DNA of 64,000 nt from an uncultured Clostridia bacterium (GCA_934255545.1 CAKQOE010000006.1:12051-76050), one strand, 5' to 3'; shown: positions 18,472 through 27,863, numbered from the stretch's first letter. Numbers and translations: made by a program. Notes: generated by a model not told the origin, from the sequence alone.

Positions 18472-18975
18472 TCACCTCTCTGCAAAATGACGCTGTAATC
18501 TTGTCATTGATGTTTTTACGCTCTGGTCAAGAACAGTATCGCCCACAGTGAGCACGAAACCGCCGAGAAGCGATTTGTCCTGCTCAAGCTCAAGCACAAC
18601 GTTCTTTTTATTGTAATCCTTTGCGATTTTCTTCTTCAACTGTTCGATCTGAGCATCATCCGGTTTTGTCACATAAGTAAATACAGCCTTTACTGTAGAC
18701 TTGCTCTCACGCACCATGGCGTCATAAGCTTCGAGCATTTCATCTGCACACTCGATGTCGTCATTGTCGCTCATTACTTTGACAAAACTTCTTACGGACT
18801 GCGGAAACAGCTTGTCTATCACATTGCGCTTTTCAGCCTTTCTGACGAGAGGGTTAGTCAGAGCTTCCTTAAGCTCCGGTGACTCTGTCAGAAGTGCGCG
18901 CATGTCTTCGACCTGCTCCGCTTCGATATTCATATCAAATAAGACTCTGGCATAGTTTGTGGGTAAATCTATCAT
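18472..18975 (-). CDS. atpH: ATP synthase F1 delta subunit
   Basis: A 167-residue delta/OSCP subunit joining F1 to the peripheral b stalk. The N-terminal six-helix domain starts NYARVLFDMNIEAEQV, and the C-terminal half ends with DKSLLGGFVLTVGDTVLDQS, the family's conserved GG. It sits between atpF (5 bases upstream) and atpA. Confidence 0.93.
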   Translation of the reverse strand: MIDLPTNYARVLFDMNIEAEQVEDMRALLTESPELKEALTNPLVRKAEKRNVIDKLFPQSVRSFVKVMSDNDDIECADEMLEAYDAMVRESKSTVKAVFTYVTKPDDAQIEQLKKKIAKDYNKKNVVLELEQDKSLLGGFVLTVGDTVLDQSVKTSMTRLQRHFAER

Positions 18976-18980
18976 TTATC

Positions 18981-19457
18981 CTACTCCTCTCCTGCGAGGA
19001 AATCGTCAAGCAGCTTCTTGTTTGCGCCGCCGTCCACTGTGCTTCCGAGCACCTTGGATGCAGCCGCGAGAGCGATGCCGGCGATCTCGTTCTGAGCGTC
19101 GCGCATGATCTGCTCACGGTCGCTTTCAGCAGCCTTGTTAGCCTGCTCTACGATATGTGCCGCGTCTTCATTAGCCTTATCAATTATAGAATTGTACTGG
19201 ATCTGCGCACGTTCCTTAGCTGTAGACACGATCTGAGCTGATTCCTCTTTCGCGCCCTTCAGCGAAGCTTCGTACTGTTCCTTCAATGCAGCCGCTTCTT
19301 TATTCTTTGTGTCAGCCTCTTCTATCTGTCCTTCGATGAGTGCAGTACGCTTTGCAGCCAGCTTGTTCAGCGGCTTGAATAAGAAGATCCTGAGCAGGAT
19401 AAAGAGAACGATGATATTGAAAACAATCCAGAATATTCCCCAGTTTAATGTAAGCAC
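18981..19457 (-). CDS. atpF: ATP synthase Fo b subunit, GTG start
   Basis: A 158-residue peripheral stalk subunit. One N-terminal membrane helix (about 6-26, WGIFWIVFNIIVLFILLRIF) is followed by a long charged helix rich in Glu, Lys and Ala typical of the b dimer. The start codon is GTG at 19457 with GGAGG upstream. It is separated from atpE by 159 bases containing two GC-rich inverted repeats. Confidence 0.93.
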   Translation of the reverse strand: MLTLNWGIFWIVFNIIVLFILLRIFLFKPLNKLAAKRTALIEGQIEEADTKNKEAAALKEQYEASLKGAKEESAQIVSTAKERAQIQYNSIIDKANEDAAHIVEQANKAAESDREQIMRDAQNEIAGIALAAASKVLGSTVDGGANKKLLDDFLAGEE

Positions 19458-19531
19458 GCTTTTGCCTCCAATATTCCGTTAACTATACTTAATATAATAA
19501 ATAAATGATCTTGTAAATATCATACACTTAC

Positions 19532-19577
19532 GACGCCTCGCGGCGTCCCGCAGTGATGTCCGGCCGCCGGGCGGCCG
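19532..19577. repeat. Pair of GC-rich inverted repeats between atpE and atpF
   Basis: GACGCC-TCGC-GGCGTC (19532-19547) and CGGCCGCC-G-GGCGGCCG (19561-19577), inside the operon. RNA hairpins here could affect the processing or stability of the atpE segment. Confidence 0.8.
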
Positions 19578-19616
19578 CTGCGCTGTATCACATTTACTGA
19601 ATATTCGTATTCGGGG

Positions 19617-19841
19617 TTAGCCGAGCATTACTATGATTAAGAGCGCGATAACGAAACCGTAGATGGCAGTTGCTTCTGCGAGTGCGCATCCGAGGATAAG
19701 TGTACTTGTGATAGAACCCTTTGCTTCCGGCTGTCTTGCGATAGCTTCTGCTGCCTTAGATGTAGCGATACCGATACCGATACCTGCACCGAAACCTGTT
19801 AATACTGCAAGACCTGCACCAATTGCGATTAAACCTGTCAT
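19617..19841 (-). CDS. atpE: ATP synthase Fo c subunit (proton-type)
   Basis: A 74-residue two-helix proteolipid forming the c-ring, with a glycine-rich first helix (GFGAGIGIGIA), polar loop ARQPEA, and the ion-carrying glutamate in helix 2 (ALAEATAIYG). In Na+-coupled c subunits helix 1 carries a Gln in the GxGxG stretch and the carboxylate is followed by Ser; here those positions are Ile and Ala. I therefore infer H+ coupling. AGGAGG precedes the ATG. Confidence 0.95.
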   Translation of the reverse strand: MTGLIAIGAGLAVLTGFGAGIGIGIATSKAAEAIARQPEAKGSITSTLILGCALAEATAIYGFVIALLIIVMLG

Positions 19842-19982
19842 AATAATTGTCCTCCTGTTTAATTATGCATTTTGTAATTTTTCTGCGGCACATTTATTTT
19901 TTATAATTTTCATAATTTCATTTTTTCAGTCATGTGCCGTTCTCATAAAAAAATAGTTTCTGGATGTGCGAATTCTGAATTC

Positions 19983-20672
19983 TTAATCCTCGATCGATTC
20001 CTGAATAAATAATGAGGTCAGGAAACAGAATACGTAAGCCTGAAGTATACCATCGAATATATCGAAGTACGCGCTCGCTACGAGCGGAACTACCGCAGGC
20101 ACGCAGTAAATGATAAGTTCCATGACGATATACGCGCCAAGAACGTTACCAAAAAGTCGCATACACAGCGAAACCGGCCTGATAGCCAGCTCGAGTATGT
20201 TCATAGGCGTGATCATCGCAAGCGGATGAGCAAAATGCTTCAGCCAGCCGCCTACGCCCCTCTGCCTTATGCCGGCGTACTGAACGAGTACGATACTCAT
20301 CAGCGCAAGACCTGCTGTAACGTTCAGATCCTTTGTCGGCGGAGCGATACCTATAAGTCCCAGCATATTGGATATACCGAGATAGAGCAGCACCGTTATG
20401 AGGTACGGTATATACCGTTTTCCTCTCTCGCCCAGAATGCCGTAGAAAAGTCCGTATATGAAATCCATGAATGACTCAAATACGGCCTGCTTGCCTTTCG
20501 GCACTACTTCCAGCTTTCTGGTAAACACGATGGCCAGGATCACCAGGAACGCCATGACTCCCCATGTGACCACAACTGACTGCGGCAACGGGATGTCGAA
20601 GCTTCCCAGATGTAAGTGATATACTTTGGACGCTATATCAAGCTTTTCTGTTAGTTCCTCAGCTAACCCCAA
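19983..20672 (-). CDS. atpB: ATP synthase Fo a subunit, TTG start
   Basis: A 229-residue polytopic membrane protein, first gene of the operon. The conserved channel helix is IRPVSLCMRLFGNVLGAYIV, with the essential Arg, and the C-terminal YVFCFLTSLFIQESI motif is present. The start is TTG at 20672 with AGGAGGTG 8 bases upstream. No atpI gene precedes it. Confidence 0.95.
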   Translation of the reverse strand: MGLAEELTEKLDIASKVYHLHLGSFDIPLPQSVVVTWGVMAFLVILAIVFTRKLEVVPKGKQAVFESFMDFIYGLFYGILGERGKRYIPYLITVLLYLGISNMLGLIGIAPPTKDLNVTAGLALMSIVLVQYAGIRQRGVGGWLKHFAHPLAMITPMNILELAIRPVSLCMRLFGNVLGAYIVMELIIYCVPAVVPLVASAYFDIFDGILQAYVFCFLTSLFIQESIED

Positions 20673-20730
20673 ATTAATTCACCTCCTTTACTTCATAAAA
20701 AAATCACAATTTGTTGTATATTAATACTAT

Positions 20731-20760
20731 TTTTCTTGTTTGTAAACAAAAACAAGAAAA
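20731..20760. promoter_or_regulatory. 11-bp inverted repeat upstream of atpB
   Basis: TTTTCTTGTTT and AAACAAGAAAA arms around 8 bases, 59 bases before the atpB start. It may be an operator or a leader hairpin. Confidence 0.45.
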
Positions 20761-21359
20761 TAATAATGTATACAAGTGTACCGGTCATAAAACATATATA
20801 GACACAATACCGGGGTTCACTCGATACCGCCATAATATACATCACGTAGAAGTATACAACCAAATTGTTTTTAAATCCATCAAAATTATTCGGCTTTCGT
20901 TAAGTTTTTTGTTATTTGATTTGCATGGACAAGCGAAAAAATAAAGTATAATGTATATTTAAAGACAATAATTCGTCTTATAATCTATTATGCCGATATT
21001 ATTTCTTTTTCGTTATGGATAAATCGTACTTTTGCATATTTGTATTATTCCTTATTTTTTTTGTTTGTACAATCCATGTACTGAAATTTATGCATATTTT
21101 ATGCTTTTTTTCTGTATTTTGTATGGTTTTATATACTATTCGCCGTGAATTGTACAGCTTACCGTACAAGAATGTTATTTTCCCCTTAGGTATATGTGTG
21201 TAACGATTTTGTAATATTAATATATTGTCCTGCTTATACATAACAAATACTTGTTTTTTGGCGCCGCCTCACGGAAGCATGATCATATCACGGTCAGATA
21301 TTATTTTTATTATTTTTCTACATTTATATACGCCTATGTACTACATTCTTACACCTGCC

Positions 21360-21375
21360 CGGACGCCGGCGTCCG
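21360..21375. repeat. Short GC-rich palindrome, class 1 (16 bp)
   Basis: CGGACGCCGGCGTCCG is perfectly palindromic and stands out in very AT-rich surroundings. Confidence 0.85.
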
Positions 21376-21658
21376 TCTCTGTCTATATGAAGTATACAAA
21401 TATTATATATATACGCCTATATATAATGTAGCTTTTTATTATTAAATGTATTTGATACTGTCATTTACCGTGTGTAATATTTTGTTCCTCTTACAGTAAT
21501 ATACACATGGCAAAAATCGCAATAAATGCGCAGGCTCTGCATGCAAAATACCTGTTGTTTGCAGGCACAGTATGCAGGATAGCTGATGAGCCTACGTAAC
21601 ACTCCGAGTATTTTTTCATTAAAAATGTGATATTTGGCTTAATAAGCCCTTGCTTTTC

Positions 21659-21687
21659 TTGACACTGTAAAATTACAGACTTATAAT
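21659..21687 (+). promoter_or_regulatory. Consensus sigma-A promoter of ilvE with palindromic spacer
   Basis: TTGACA (21659-21664), 17 bases, TATAAT (21682-21687). The spacer contains CTGTAA-AA-TTACAG, which a repressor could occupy. Confidence 0.85.
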
Positions 21688-21704
21688 GTTTACAACCTTT
21701 GTCG

Positions 21705-21719
21705 GGGCGCCGGGCGCCC
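21705..21719. repeat. Short GC-rich palindrome, class 1, in the ilvE leader
   Basis: GGGCGCC-G-GGCGCCC, about 11 bases after the predicted ilvE transcription start. Confidence 0.85.
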
Positions 21720-21817
21720 GTACTCTGGCAGGAATTATTCATAATGAGATACATTATTTATAATTTTGATAATTTTTATGTATATAATTTTCTATTACAG
21801 AAGGAGTTGACATAATA

Positions 21818-22843
21818 ATGGAAAAGAAAAATATTGACTGGGAAAACTTATCTTTTGCTTATATGCCTGTAGATAAGAGCTTTGTTTCAAATTACAAGGA
21901 CGGAGCATGGGATGACGGCGTTCTTACAAGCGACCACACTATCACGCTCAACGAGTGCGCAGGCGTTCTCCAGTACGCTCAGACTGTTTTCGAAGGCCTC
22001 AAGGCTTACACTACAGAAGACGGCCATATCGTTACTTTCAGACCTGACCTCAACGCTGAAAGACTTCAGCAGTCAGCTGCCAGACTCGAGATCCCTGTGG
22101 TTTCTACAGAAAAGTTCCTCGATGCTCTCGATCAGGTAGTAAAGGCTAATGCAGCTTACGTACCGCCTTACGGTTCAGGCGCTACTTTATATATCAGACC
22201 ATATATTTTCGGAAGCTCATCAGTTATCGGCGTAAAGCCTGCTGACGAGTATCAGTTCAGGATCCTCTGCACTCCTGTAGGTCCTTACTTCAAGGGCGGC
22301 GCTAAGCCTATCACTATCAAGGTAAGTGACTTTGACAGAGCTGCTCCTCACGGAACAGGCAACATCAAGGCAGGTCTGAACTATGCAATGAGCCTTCACG
22401 CTATCGTAACTGCTCATGCTGAAGGTTATGATGAAAACATGTACCTCGACGCTGCTACTCGTACAAAGGTAGAGGAAACAGGCGGCGCTAACTTCATCTT
22501 CGTTACTAAGGACAACAAGGTAGTTACACCTAAGTCTGACAGCATCCTTCCTTCTATCACTCGTCGTTCACTGATCACAGTAGCTAAGGACTACCTCGGT
22601 CTTGAAGTTGAAGAGAGAGAAGTTTACTTCGACGAAGTAAAGGATTTTGCTGAGTGCGGACTCTGCGGTACTGCTGCAGTTATCTCTCCTGTAGGCAAGA
22701 TCGTTGACCACGGCAAGGAGATCGTATTCCCTGCAGGTATGGAAAAGATGGGTCCTGTAACTCAGAAGCTTTATGAAACACTCACAGGCATCCAGATGGG
22801 CAGACTCGAAGCTCCTGAGGGCTGGATCAGAAAGATGCTCTAA
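21818..22843 (+). CDS. ilvE: Branched-chain amino acid aminotransferase
   Basis: A 341-residue class IV PLP aminotransferase of the longer (type II) group. Landmarks are QTVFEGLKAY near residue 60, the PLP lysine K184 in GTGNIKAGLNYAMS, EETGGANFIFV and CGTAAVISPVG. It interconverts Leu, Ile or Val with their 2-oxo acids using 2-oxoglutarate/glutamate. It is a stand-alone gene with a near-consensus promoter, a leader of about 124 bases carrying a GC-rich palindrome, and a strong terminator. No T-box leader is visible. Confidence 0.95.
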   Translation: MEKKNIDWENLSFAYMPVDKSFVSNYKDGAWDDGVLTSDHTITLNECAGVLQYAQTVFEGLKAYTTEDGHIVTFRPDLNAERLQQSAARLEIPVVSTEKFLDALDQVVKANAAYVPPYGSGATLYIRPYIFGSSSVIGVKPADEYQFRILCTPVGPYFKGGAKPITIKVSDFDRAAPHGTGNIKAGLNYAMSLHAIVTAHAEGYDENMYLDAATRTKVEETGGANFIFVTKDNKVVTPKSDSILPSITRRSLITVAKDYLGLEVEEREVYFDEVKDFAECGLCGTAAVISPVGKIVDHGKEIVFPAGMEKMGPVTQKLYETLTGIQMGRLEAPEGWIRKML

Positions 22844-22882
22844 TCTCTACACTTCATTAATAAATGCGGAGATAAACGGATG

Positions 22883-22899
22883 CAGCGCGCAGCGCGCTG
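22883..22899. repeat. Short GC-rich palindrome downstream of ilvE
   Basis: CAGCGCGC-A-GCGCGCTG, between the ilvE stop and its terminator. Confidence 0.8.
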
Positions 22900-22920
22900 A
22901 CCGGATACAGTAAAATACAG

Positions 22921-22964
22921 ATCGGGGAGATGAATATCAAAATGCTCATCTCCCCGATTTTTTT
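22921..22964 (+). terminator. Rho-independent terminator of ilvE
   Basis: 13-bp perfect stem (arm ATCGGGGAGATGA) followed by a T-run. Confidence 0.92.
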
Positions 22965-22973
22965 CATCTCATA

Positions 22974-23017
22974 TAAAAAACGGAATGTACTGCATTTTAT
23001 TTGCGGCACATTCCGTT
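22974..23017 (-). terminator. Rho-independent terminator of pncB
   Basis: AACGGAATGT/ACATTCCGTT stem followed on the minus strand by TTTTTT. Confidence 0.85.
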
Positions 23018-23095
23018 CTGCTTTTCTTATATTCTTTTTTCTTGTTTTTTAATCAACCATCATATAGTTTCATAATTGCGCTGCATTTGATTGCT

Positions 23096-24580
23096 CTAAT
23101 GATCTGCTGAAGGTATGAGATTCTGCTTGCCATGCGATATGAGCAGGCTGTTTTTGAGTTCCCAGAGCTTATGCGAAAGATCCACATAATATCTGTGCGG
23201 ATTTTCAAATCTCTTTATCTCACTCCAGAGAAGCTCTACCTGCTCTTTGCAGAATGCCTTTATTTCTTCGAGATCCGGCGCGTCATAAACGAGTTTTCCG
23301 TGTTCAAACACCTGTACCTGGAGTTCTTCGCACCTGTAGTCAGTCAGAAGCTTTCTCTTCCATACGTGTTCAGGGTCGAATATCTCATACGGAGCTCCGC
23401 CCTCTCCGACAGGCATTTCCTCATCAGCCAGCGCGATAACATCTGCCAGCATCTTTCCTGATTTTCTGTCTATGAACCTGTACAGCTTTTTGTATCCCGG
23501 ATTTGTTATCTTTTCAAGATTTTCACTTACCTTTATTTTAGGTATGATGTTGCCTTCCTTATCTTCAAGTCCGACAAGCTTGTACACACCGCCGAAAACA
23601 GGCTGTGACTTTGCAGTTATAAGTCTTTCGCCTACGCCGAATGAGTCTATACACGCGCCTTCATTTACGACACTGCGTATAAGATACTCGTCAAATGAAT
23701 TTGACGCTACGATGCTGCAGTCAGTCAGACCCGCATCATCGAGTATCTTTCGCGCCTGGCGCGACAGGTATGTCATATCGCCGCTGTCTATTCTTACACC
23801 TTTGCGAGACGGATTTTTTTCCTTAAATACACGGATCGCATTAGGCAGACCTGATTTCAGAACGTCATACGTATCTATCAGCAGAACGCAGTTGTCCGGA
23901 TAAAGATCTGCAAACTTTGAAAATGCTTCATATTCTGAATCAAAGCTCTGCACCCAGCTGTGCGCCATCGTTCCGAGAGCCGGTATACCATAGTCTCTTT
24001 CAGCGCTGGTACATGCAGTCCCTATAGCTCCTCCTATATATGCGGCTCTTGCTCCGAGTATCGCAGCAGACGCGCCCTGCGCTCTTCTTGATCCGAATTC
24101 CATTATGCCGCGGCCGTTTGCGGCTCTTACCATACGATTAGTCTTTGTCGCTATAAGTGTCTGGTGGTTCACAGTAAGCAGCAGGAACGTTTCCATAAGC
24201 TGAGCCTGGATAAGCGGTCCTCTTACAGTTACAAGAGGCTCATACGGGAATACAGGCGTACCCTCAGGAACAGCCCATACATCGCATGTAAACTCAAAAT
24301 TTCTGAGATATTCAAGGAAGCCCTCACCGAAACCGCCCTTTTGACGCAGATATTCTATATCCTCATCTGTAAACTTCAGATTCTGCATATAGAGGATGAG
24401 CTGCTCAAGACCTGCCATAATAGCAAAACCGCCTTCATCAGGTACCTTTCTGAAGAACATATCGAAATATCCGATCTGGTCCTTCTTTCCCAGTTCGTAA
24501 TAGCCGTTTGCCATAGTAAGTTCATAAAAATCTGTGAGCAGAGTATGATTCAGTATCTGTCTGCTTGAAATGCTTTCCAT
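23096..24580 (-). CDS. pncB: Nicotinate phosphoribosyltransferase
   Basis: A 494-residue NAPRTase. The N-terminus LLTDFYELTMANGYYE, the central EFGSRRAQGASAAILGARAA and GTMAHSWVQSF, whose His is the phosphorylated residue of the family, identify it. It forms nicotinate mononucleotide from nicotinate and PRPP with ATP, in NAD salvage. It is probably a single-gene unit: a palindromic operator candidate lies 112-142 bases upstream and a terminator follows. Confidence 0.95.
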   Translation of the reverse strand: MESISSRQILNHTLLTDFYELTMANGYYELGKKDQIGYFDMFFRKVPDEGGFAIMAGLEQLILYMQNLKFTDEDIEYLRQKGGFGEGFLEYLRNFEFTCDVWAVPEGTPVFPYEPLVTVRGPLIQAQLMETFLLLTVNHQTLIATKTNRMVRAANGRGIMEFGSRRAQGASAAILGARAAYIGGAIGTACTSAERDYGIPALGTMAHSWVQSFDSEYEAFSKFADLYPDNCVLLIDTYDVLKSGLPNAIRVFKEKNPSRKGVRIDSGDMTYLSRQARKILDDAGLTDCSIVASNSFDEYLIRSVVNEGACIDSFGVGERLITAKSQPVFGGVYKLVGLEDKEGNIIPKIKVSENLEKITNPGYKKLYRFIDRKSGKMLADVIALADEEMPVGEGGAPYEIFDPEHVWKRKLLTDYRCEELQVQVFEHGKLVYDAPDLEEIKAFCKEQVELLWSEIKRFENPHRYYVDLSHKLWELKNSLLISHGKQNLIPSADH

Positions 24581-24657
24581 CTGATTAAATTCTCCTGTTT
24601 TTACGCATCAATATTTTCATACACCGATCATCGTACAATGAACACTGCTGATATGAC

Positions 24658-24672
24658 GCGCGCCCGGCGCGC
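24658..24672. repeat. Short GC-rich palindrome in the pncB leader, class 1
   Basis: GCGCGCC-C-GGCGCGC, between the candidate pncB promoter/operator and its start codon. Confidence 0.8.
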
Positions 24673-24691
24673 CGCAGACAGCAACGTATAT

Positions 24692-24721
24692 ACACTGTCT
24701 TTTCATGTGTAAAGACAGTGT
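24692..24721 (-). promoter_or_regulatory. Candidate operator upstream of pncB
   Basis: Perfect 11-bp arms ACACTGTCTTT/AAAGACAGTGT around 8 bases, with half-sites about two helical turns apart. It overlaps a possible -35 box (TTTACA) and spacer on the minus strand. No T-run follows, so it is not a simple terminator. TGTCTT half-sites recall my memory of the nicotinate repressor NiaR, which I could not verify. Confidence 0.45.
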
Positions 24722-24863
24722 TAGATCGTACAAAAAACCATGTTAAATAATAGGATATACAGAATAATCGTATATGTCAATAAATTCATATGAATTTTCG
24801 CATTTTACTGCCTCACGCGCGGTCTCGCAGTGCTTTTTCACAGCAGTATAAAATATTGCTCAG

Positions 24864-27710
24864 CTATTGCTGCAAAAGCTTTTTAAGATATCTTCCTGTA
24901 TATGAAGCATCACACGCCGCGACTTCTTCCGGCGTTCCTGTCACTACGACAGTTCCGCCCTTGTCACCGCCGTCAGGGCCGAGATCTATTATATTGTCTG
25001 CGCACTTTATAACATCAAGGTTATGTTCTATGACCACAAGCGTATTTCCTGCATCTACGAGCCTCTGCAATACCTGAAGCAGTCTGTCCACATCTGCAAA
25101 ATGAAGTCCCGTCGTAGGCTCGTCAAGTACATAGAGCGTCTTGCCTGTCATACGCTTTGAAAGCTCCGACGCAAGCTTTATGCGCTGCGCTTCGCCTCCT
25201 GAAAGCTGAGTTGACGGCTGTCCGAGCTTTATATAGTCAAGGCCTACATCGTAAAGCGTCTGCAGCTGTCTTGTTATGGCAGGTATATTTTCGAAAAACC
25301 TGAGCGCTTCTTCTATATTCATATCGAGCACATCGTATATGCTCTTCCCCTTGTATTTTACTTCAAGCGTTTCTCTGTTATAGCGCTTGCCTTTGCAGAC
25401 TTCACAGGGAACGTAGACGTCCGGCAGGAAATTCATTTCTATTTTAATAATACCGTCACCGCTGCACGCTTCACAGCGTCCGCCTTTTACGTTAAAGCTG
25501 AAACGTCCCTTGCCGTATCCCTTGAGCTTAGCCTCCTGTGTCTGAGCAAAAAGATCGCGTATATGCGTGAATACTCCCGTATAAGTGGCAGGGTTCGACC
25601 TCGGCGTCCTGCCTATAGGCGACTGGTCTATTATTATTATCTTATCTATGTTTTCAATACCGCTTACGGACTTACAGTTTCCCGGCTTTGCTTTTGAACG
25701 GTTAACTGCTGCAGCTACGTTCTTTGCGAGCACTTCATTTACAAGGCTGCTCTTTCCTGAGCCTGAAACACCTGTAACGCAGTTGAATACGCCGAGCGGA
25801 AAATCTACATTTACATTCTGCAGGTTGTTTTGACCGGCTCCCTTTACCTTTATATATTTGCCGTTTCCTTTTCTTCTCGTCGCAGGCACAAGTATCTTTT
25901 TAGCTCCGCTGAGATACTGGCCCGTCAATGATTCTTTGCAGGCCTTTATGTCCTCTACAGTGCCTGTCGCTACGACCTCACCGCCGTGTATGCCCGCGCC
26001 GGGGCCTATATCTATGATATAGTCCGCTGCGTACATCGTATCCTCGTCGTGCTCTACTATGAGAAGAGTATTTCCTATATCTGTAAGATGTCTGAGCGTA
26101 GCAAGTAGCTTGTCATTATCCTTCTGGTGAAGTCCTATACTTGGCTCATCCAGTATATAAAGTACGCCCATAAGGCCTGAGCCTATCTGCGTAGCAAGTC
26201 TGATACGCTGTGCTTCACCGCCTGAAAGCGTCGCAGACGCGCGCGACAGCGTCAGATAGTCAAGACCGACATCGACCAGGAATCTGAGGCGCGCCTTTAT
26301 CTCTTTCAGGATCTGATAAGCGATCATCTGCTCCTTCTCAGTCAATACCAGGCCCTCAACGAATGCGAGTGAATCTCTCACAGCCATGTGGCAGAACTGC
26401 ATTATATTGATGCCGTTTACCGTGACTGCGAGGACCTCCGGCCTCAGGCGCTCGCCCTTGCAGACAGGACAAGGATTCGTACTCATGAATTTTTCTATTT
26501 TTTCTTTTATAAATTCTGAACCTGTCTCTCTGTAGCGTCTTTCAAGATTATTTATGATACCCTCATAACGCTGGCTGCGCTGCGTATGCATCGTGCCGCT
26601 CCTGTTTGTGTACTCGTAGTCTATCTTTCTGCCGTCTGTACCGTACATAAGTTCCTGCTTAAATATATCGGGAAGCTCTTCATACGGAGTGTGCAGATCC
26701 ACACCGAGATCGTCAGCAAGAGCCTGTGTAGACTTGGAATAATATGACATTTCATCAAACATATTGAATGACTTGCCAAGCGCGCCGTCAAGTAAACTAC
26801 GTGACGGATCCTCTATAAGGATGTTCGGATCTACTCTTTGTATAAAGCCGAGACCGTTGCACTCAGGGCATGCACCAAACGGACTGTTAAATGAGAATGT
26901 CCGCGGCTCCATCTCGCCTATGCTCACGCCATGCTCAGGGCATGCGAGCTTTGTGCTGAAAAGCCTGTCCTGCTGTTCGCCGTCCGGCACCTGATAGTTT
27001 ATAACTGCCAGGCCGTCACCTTCATCTATTGCAAGCTCTACCGCCTCAGCGAGGCGCCCTTCTGCTCCCGGCTTCACTACGACTCTGTCTATTATTATTT
27101 CTATAGTATGCTTAAACGTCTTTTCGAGGCTTATCTCATCCTCTGAAAGATTGTACATCTGACCATCGACGCGTACGCGCACATATCCGTCCTTCTTTAT
27201 GCGATCAAGCACCTTCTTGTGCTCGCCCTTCTGCTGCTTTATAACAGGAGCTATGACCATGATCTTAGTTCTCTCAGGATATTCCATGATGCTGTCAACT
27301 ATCTGATCGACAGACTGGCTCGTTATCTCACGGCCGCATACCGGGCAGTGCGGAATGCCTATCCTGGCGTACATAAGACGCAGATAATCGTATATCTCAG
27401 TTACAGTTCCGACTATCGAACGCGGGTTCTTTGCCGTCGTTTTCTGGTCTATCGAAATTGCCGGCGAAAGACCTTCTATATATTCTACATCCGGCTTCTC
27501 CATCTGCCCGAGGAACTGCCTTGCATAAGCAGATACACTCTCCATGTAGCGTCTCTGTCCCTCCGCATATATAGTGTCAAACGCAAGCGTTGACTTTCCC
27601 GATCCGGAAAGTCCTGTTATAACTACCATTTTATCTCTTGGGATCTCAACATCTATCTTTTTAAGATTATTTTCATTCGCTCCCTTGACGATTATATTTT
27701 TGCCTGCCAT
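24864..27710 (-). CDS. uvrA: Excinuclease ABC subunit A
   Basis: A 948-residue damage-recognition ATPase of nucleotide excision repair, full length. It has two ABC modules: Walker A GLSGSGKSTLAFDTIYAEGQ near residue 34 and VSGSGKSSLVNE near 650, with signature motifs LSGGEAQRIRLA and LSGGEAQRIKLA. Zinc-finger cysteine pairs are present (CPVCG, CPVCKGERL, CEACSGDG, CEVCKGKRY). It lies 153 bases downstream of uvrB in the same direction, with one GC-rich inverted repeat between them. Confidence 0.98.
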   Translation of the reverse strand: MAGKNIIVKGANENNLKKIDVEIPRDKMVVITGLSGSGKSTLAFDTIYAEGQRRYMESVSAYARQFLGQMEKPDVEYIEGLSPAISIDQKTTAKNPRSIVGTVTEIYDYLRLMYARIGIPHCPVCGREITSQSVDQIVDSIMEYPERTKIMVIAPVIKQQKGEHKKVLDRIKKDGYVRVRVDGQMYNLSEDEISLEKTFKHTIEIIIDRVVVKPGAEGRLAEAVELAIDEGDGLAVINYQVPDGEQQDRLFSTKLACPEHGVSIGEMEPRTFSFNSPFGACPECNGLGFIQRVDPNILIEDPSRSLLDGALGKSFNMFDEMSYYSKSTQALADDLGVDLHTPYEELPDIFKQELMYGTDGRKIDYEYTNRSGTMHTQRSQRYEGIINNLERRYRETGSEFIKEKIEKFMSTNPCPVCKGERLRPEVLAVTVNGINIMQFCHMAVRDSLAFVEGLVLTEKEQMIAYQILKEIKARLRFLVDVGLDYLTLSRASATLSGGEAQRIRLATQIGSGLMGVLYILDEPSIGLHQKDNDKLLATLRHLTDIGNTLLIVEHDEDTMYAADYIIDIGPGAGIHGGEVVATGTVEDIKACKESLTGQYLSGAKKILVPATRRKGNGKYIKVKGAGQNNLQNVNVDFPLGVFNCVTGVSGSGKSSLVNEVLAKNVAAAVNRSKAKPGNCKSVSGIENIDKIIIIDQSPIGRTPRSNPATYTGVFTHIRDLFAQTQEAKLKGYGKGRFSFNVKGGRCEACSGDGIIKIEMNFLPDVYVPCEVCKGKRYNRETLEVKYKGKSIYDVLDMNIEEALRFFENIPAITRQLQTLYDVGLDYIKLGQPSTQLSGGEAQRIKLASELSKRMTGKTLYVLDEPTTGLHFADVDRLLQVLQRLVDAGNTLVVIEHNLDVIKCADNIIDLGPDGGDKGGTVVVTGTPEEVAACDASYTGRYLKKLLQQ

Positions 27711-27779
27711 TTTTTCTCCATATCTTGTGATCTGTTATTTAATATTTTAATTTTGCACAAATAAGATCTGCATGTGCCT

Positions 27780-27797
27780 GCGCCGGAGCACCGGCGC
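27780..27797. repeat. GC-rich inverted repeat between uvrB and uvrA
   Basis: GCGCCGG-AGCA-CCGGCGC. Confidence 0.8.
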
Positions 27798-27863
27798 TTT
27801 CTCTTAATATATTTATTATTTTATCTGTCTCAGTAATATTATGCTTATTTTATTTACAAGCTG

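Larger units (their letters stand above)
20673..21658. other. Long AT-rich gap between atp operon and ilvE promoter
   Basis: About 1 kb with no convincing gene; the reading frames are short and AT-driven. It contains an 11-bp inverted repeat (20731-20760), two GTAC-type inverted repeats (about 21067-21081 and 21150-21169), a palindrome (21360-21375) and several minus-strand TATAAT-like boxes that could start a long atp leader. No known riboswitch was recognised. Confidence 0.5.

Noticed and set aside
19617..19841. Na+-coupled ATP synthase c subunit
   Set aside because: Gln in helix 1 and Ser after the helix 2 glutamate, the Na+ ligands, are absent.
21688..21817. T-box leader before ilvE
   Set aside because: No AGGGTGG.ACC T-box sequence and no leader terminator; the 124-base leader is too short.
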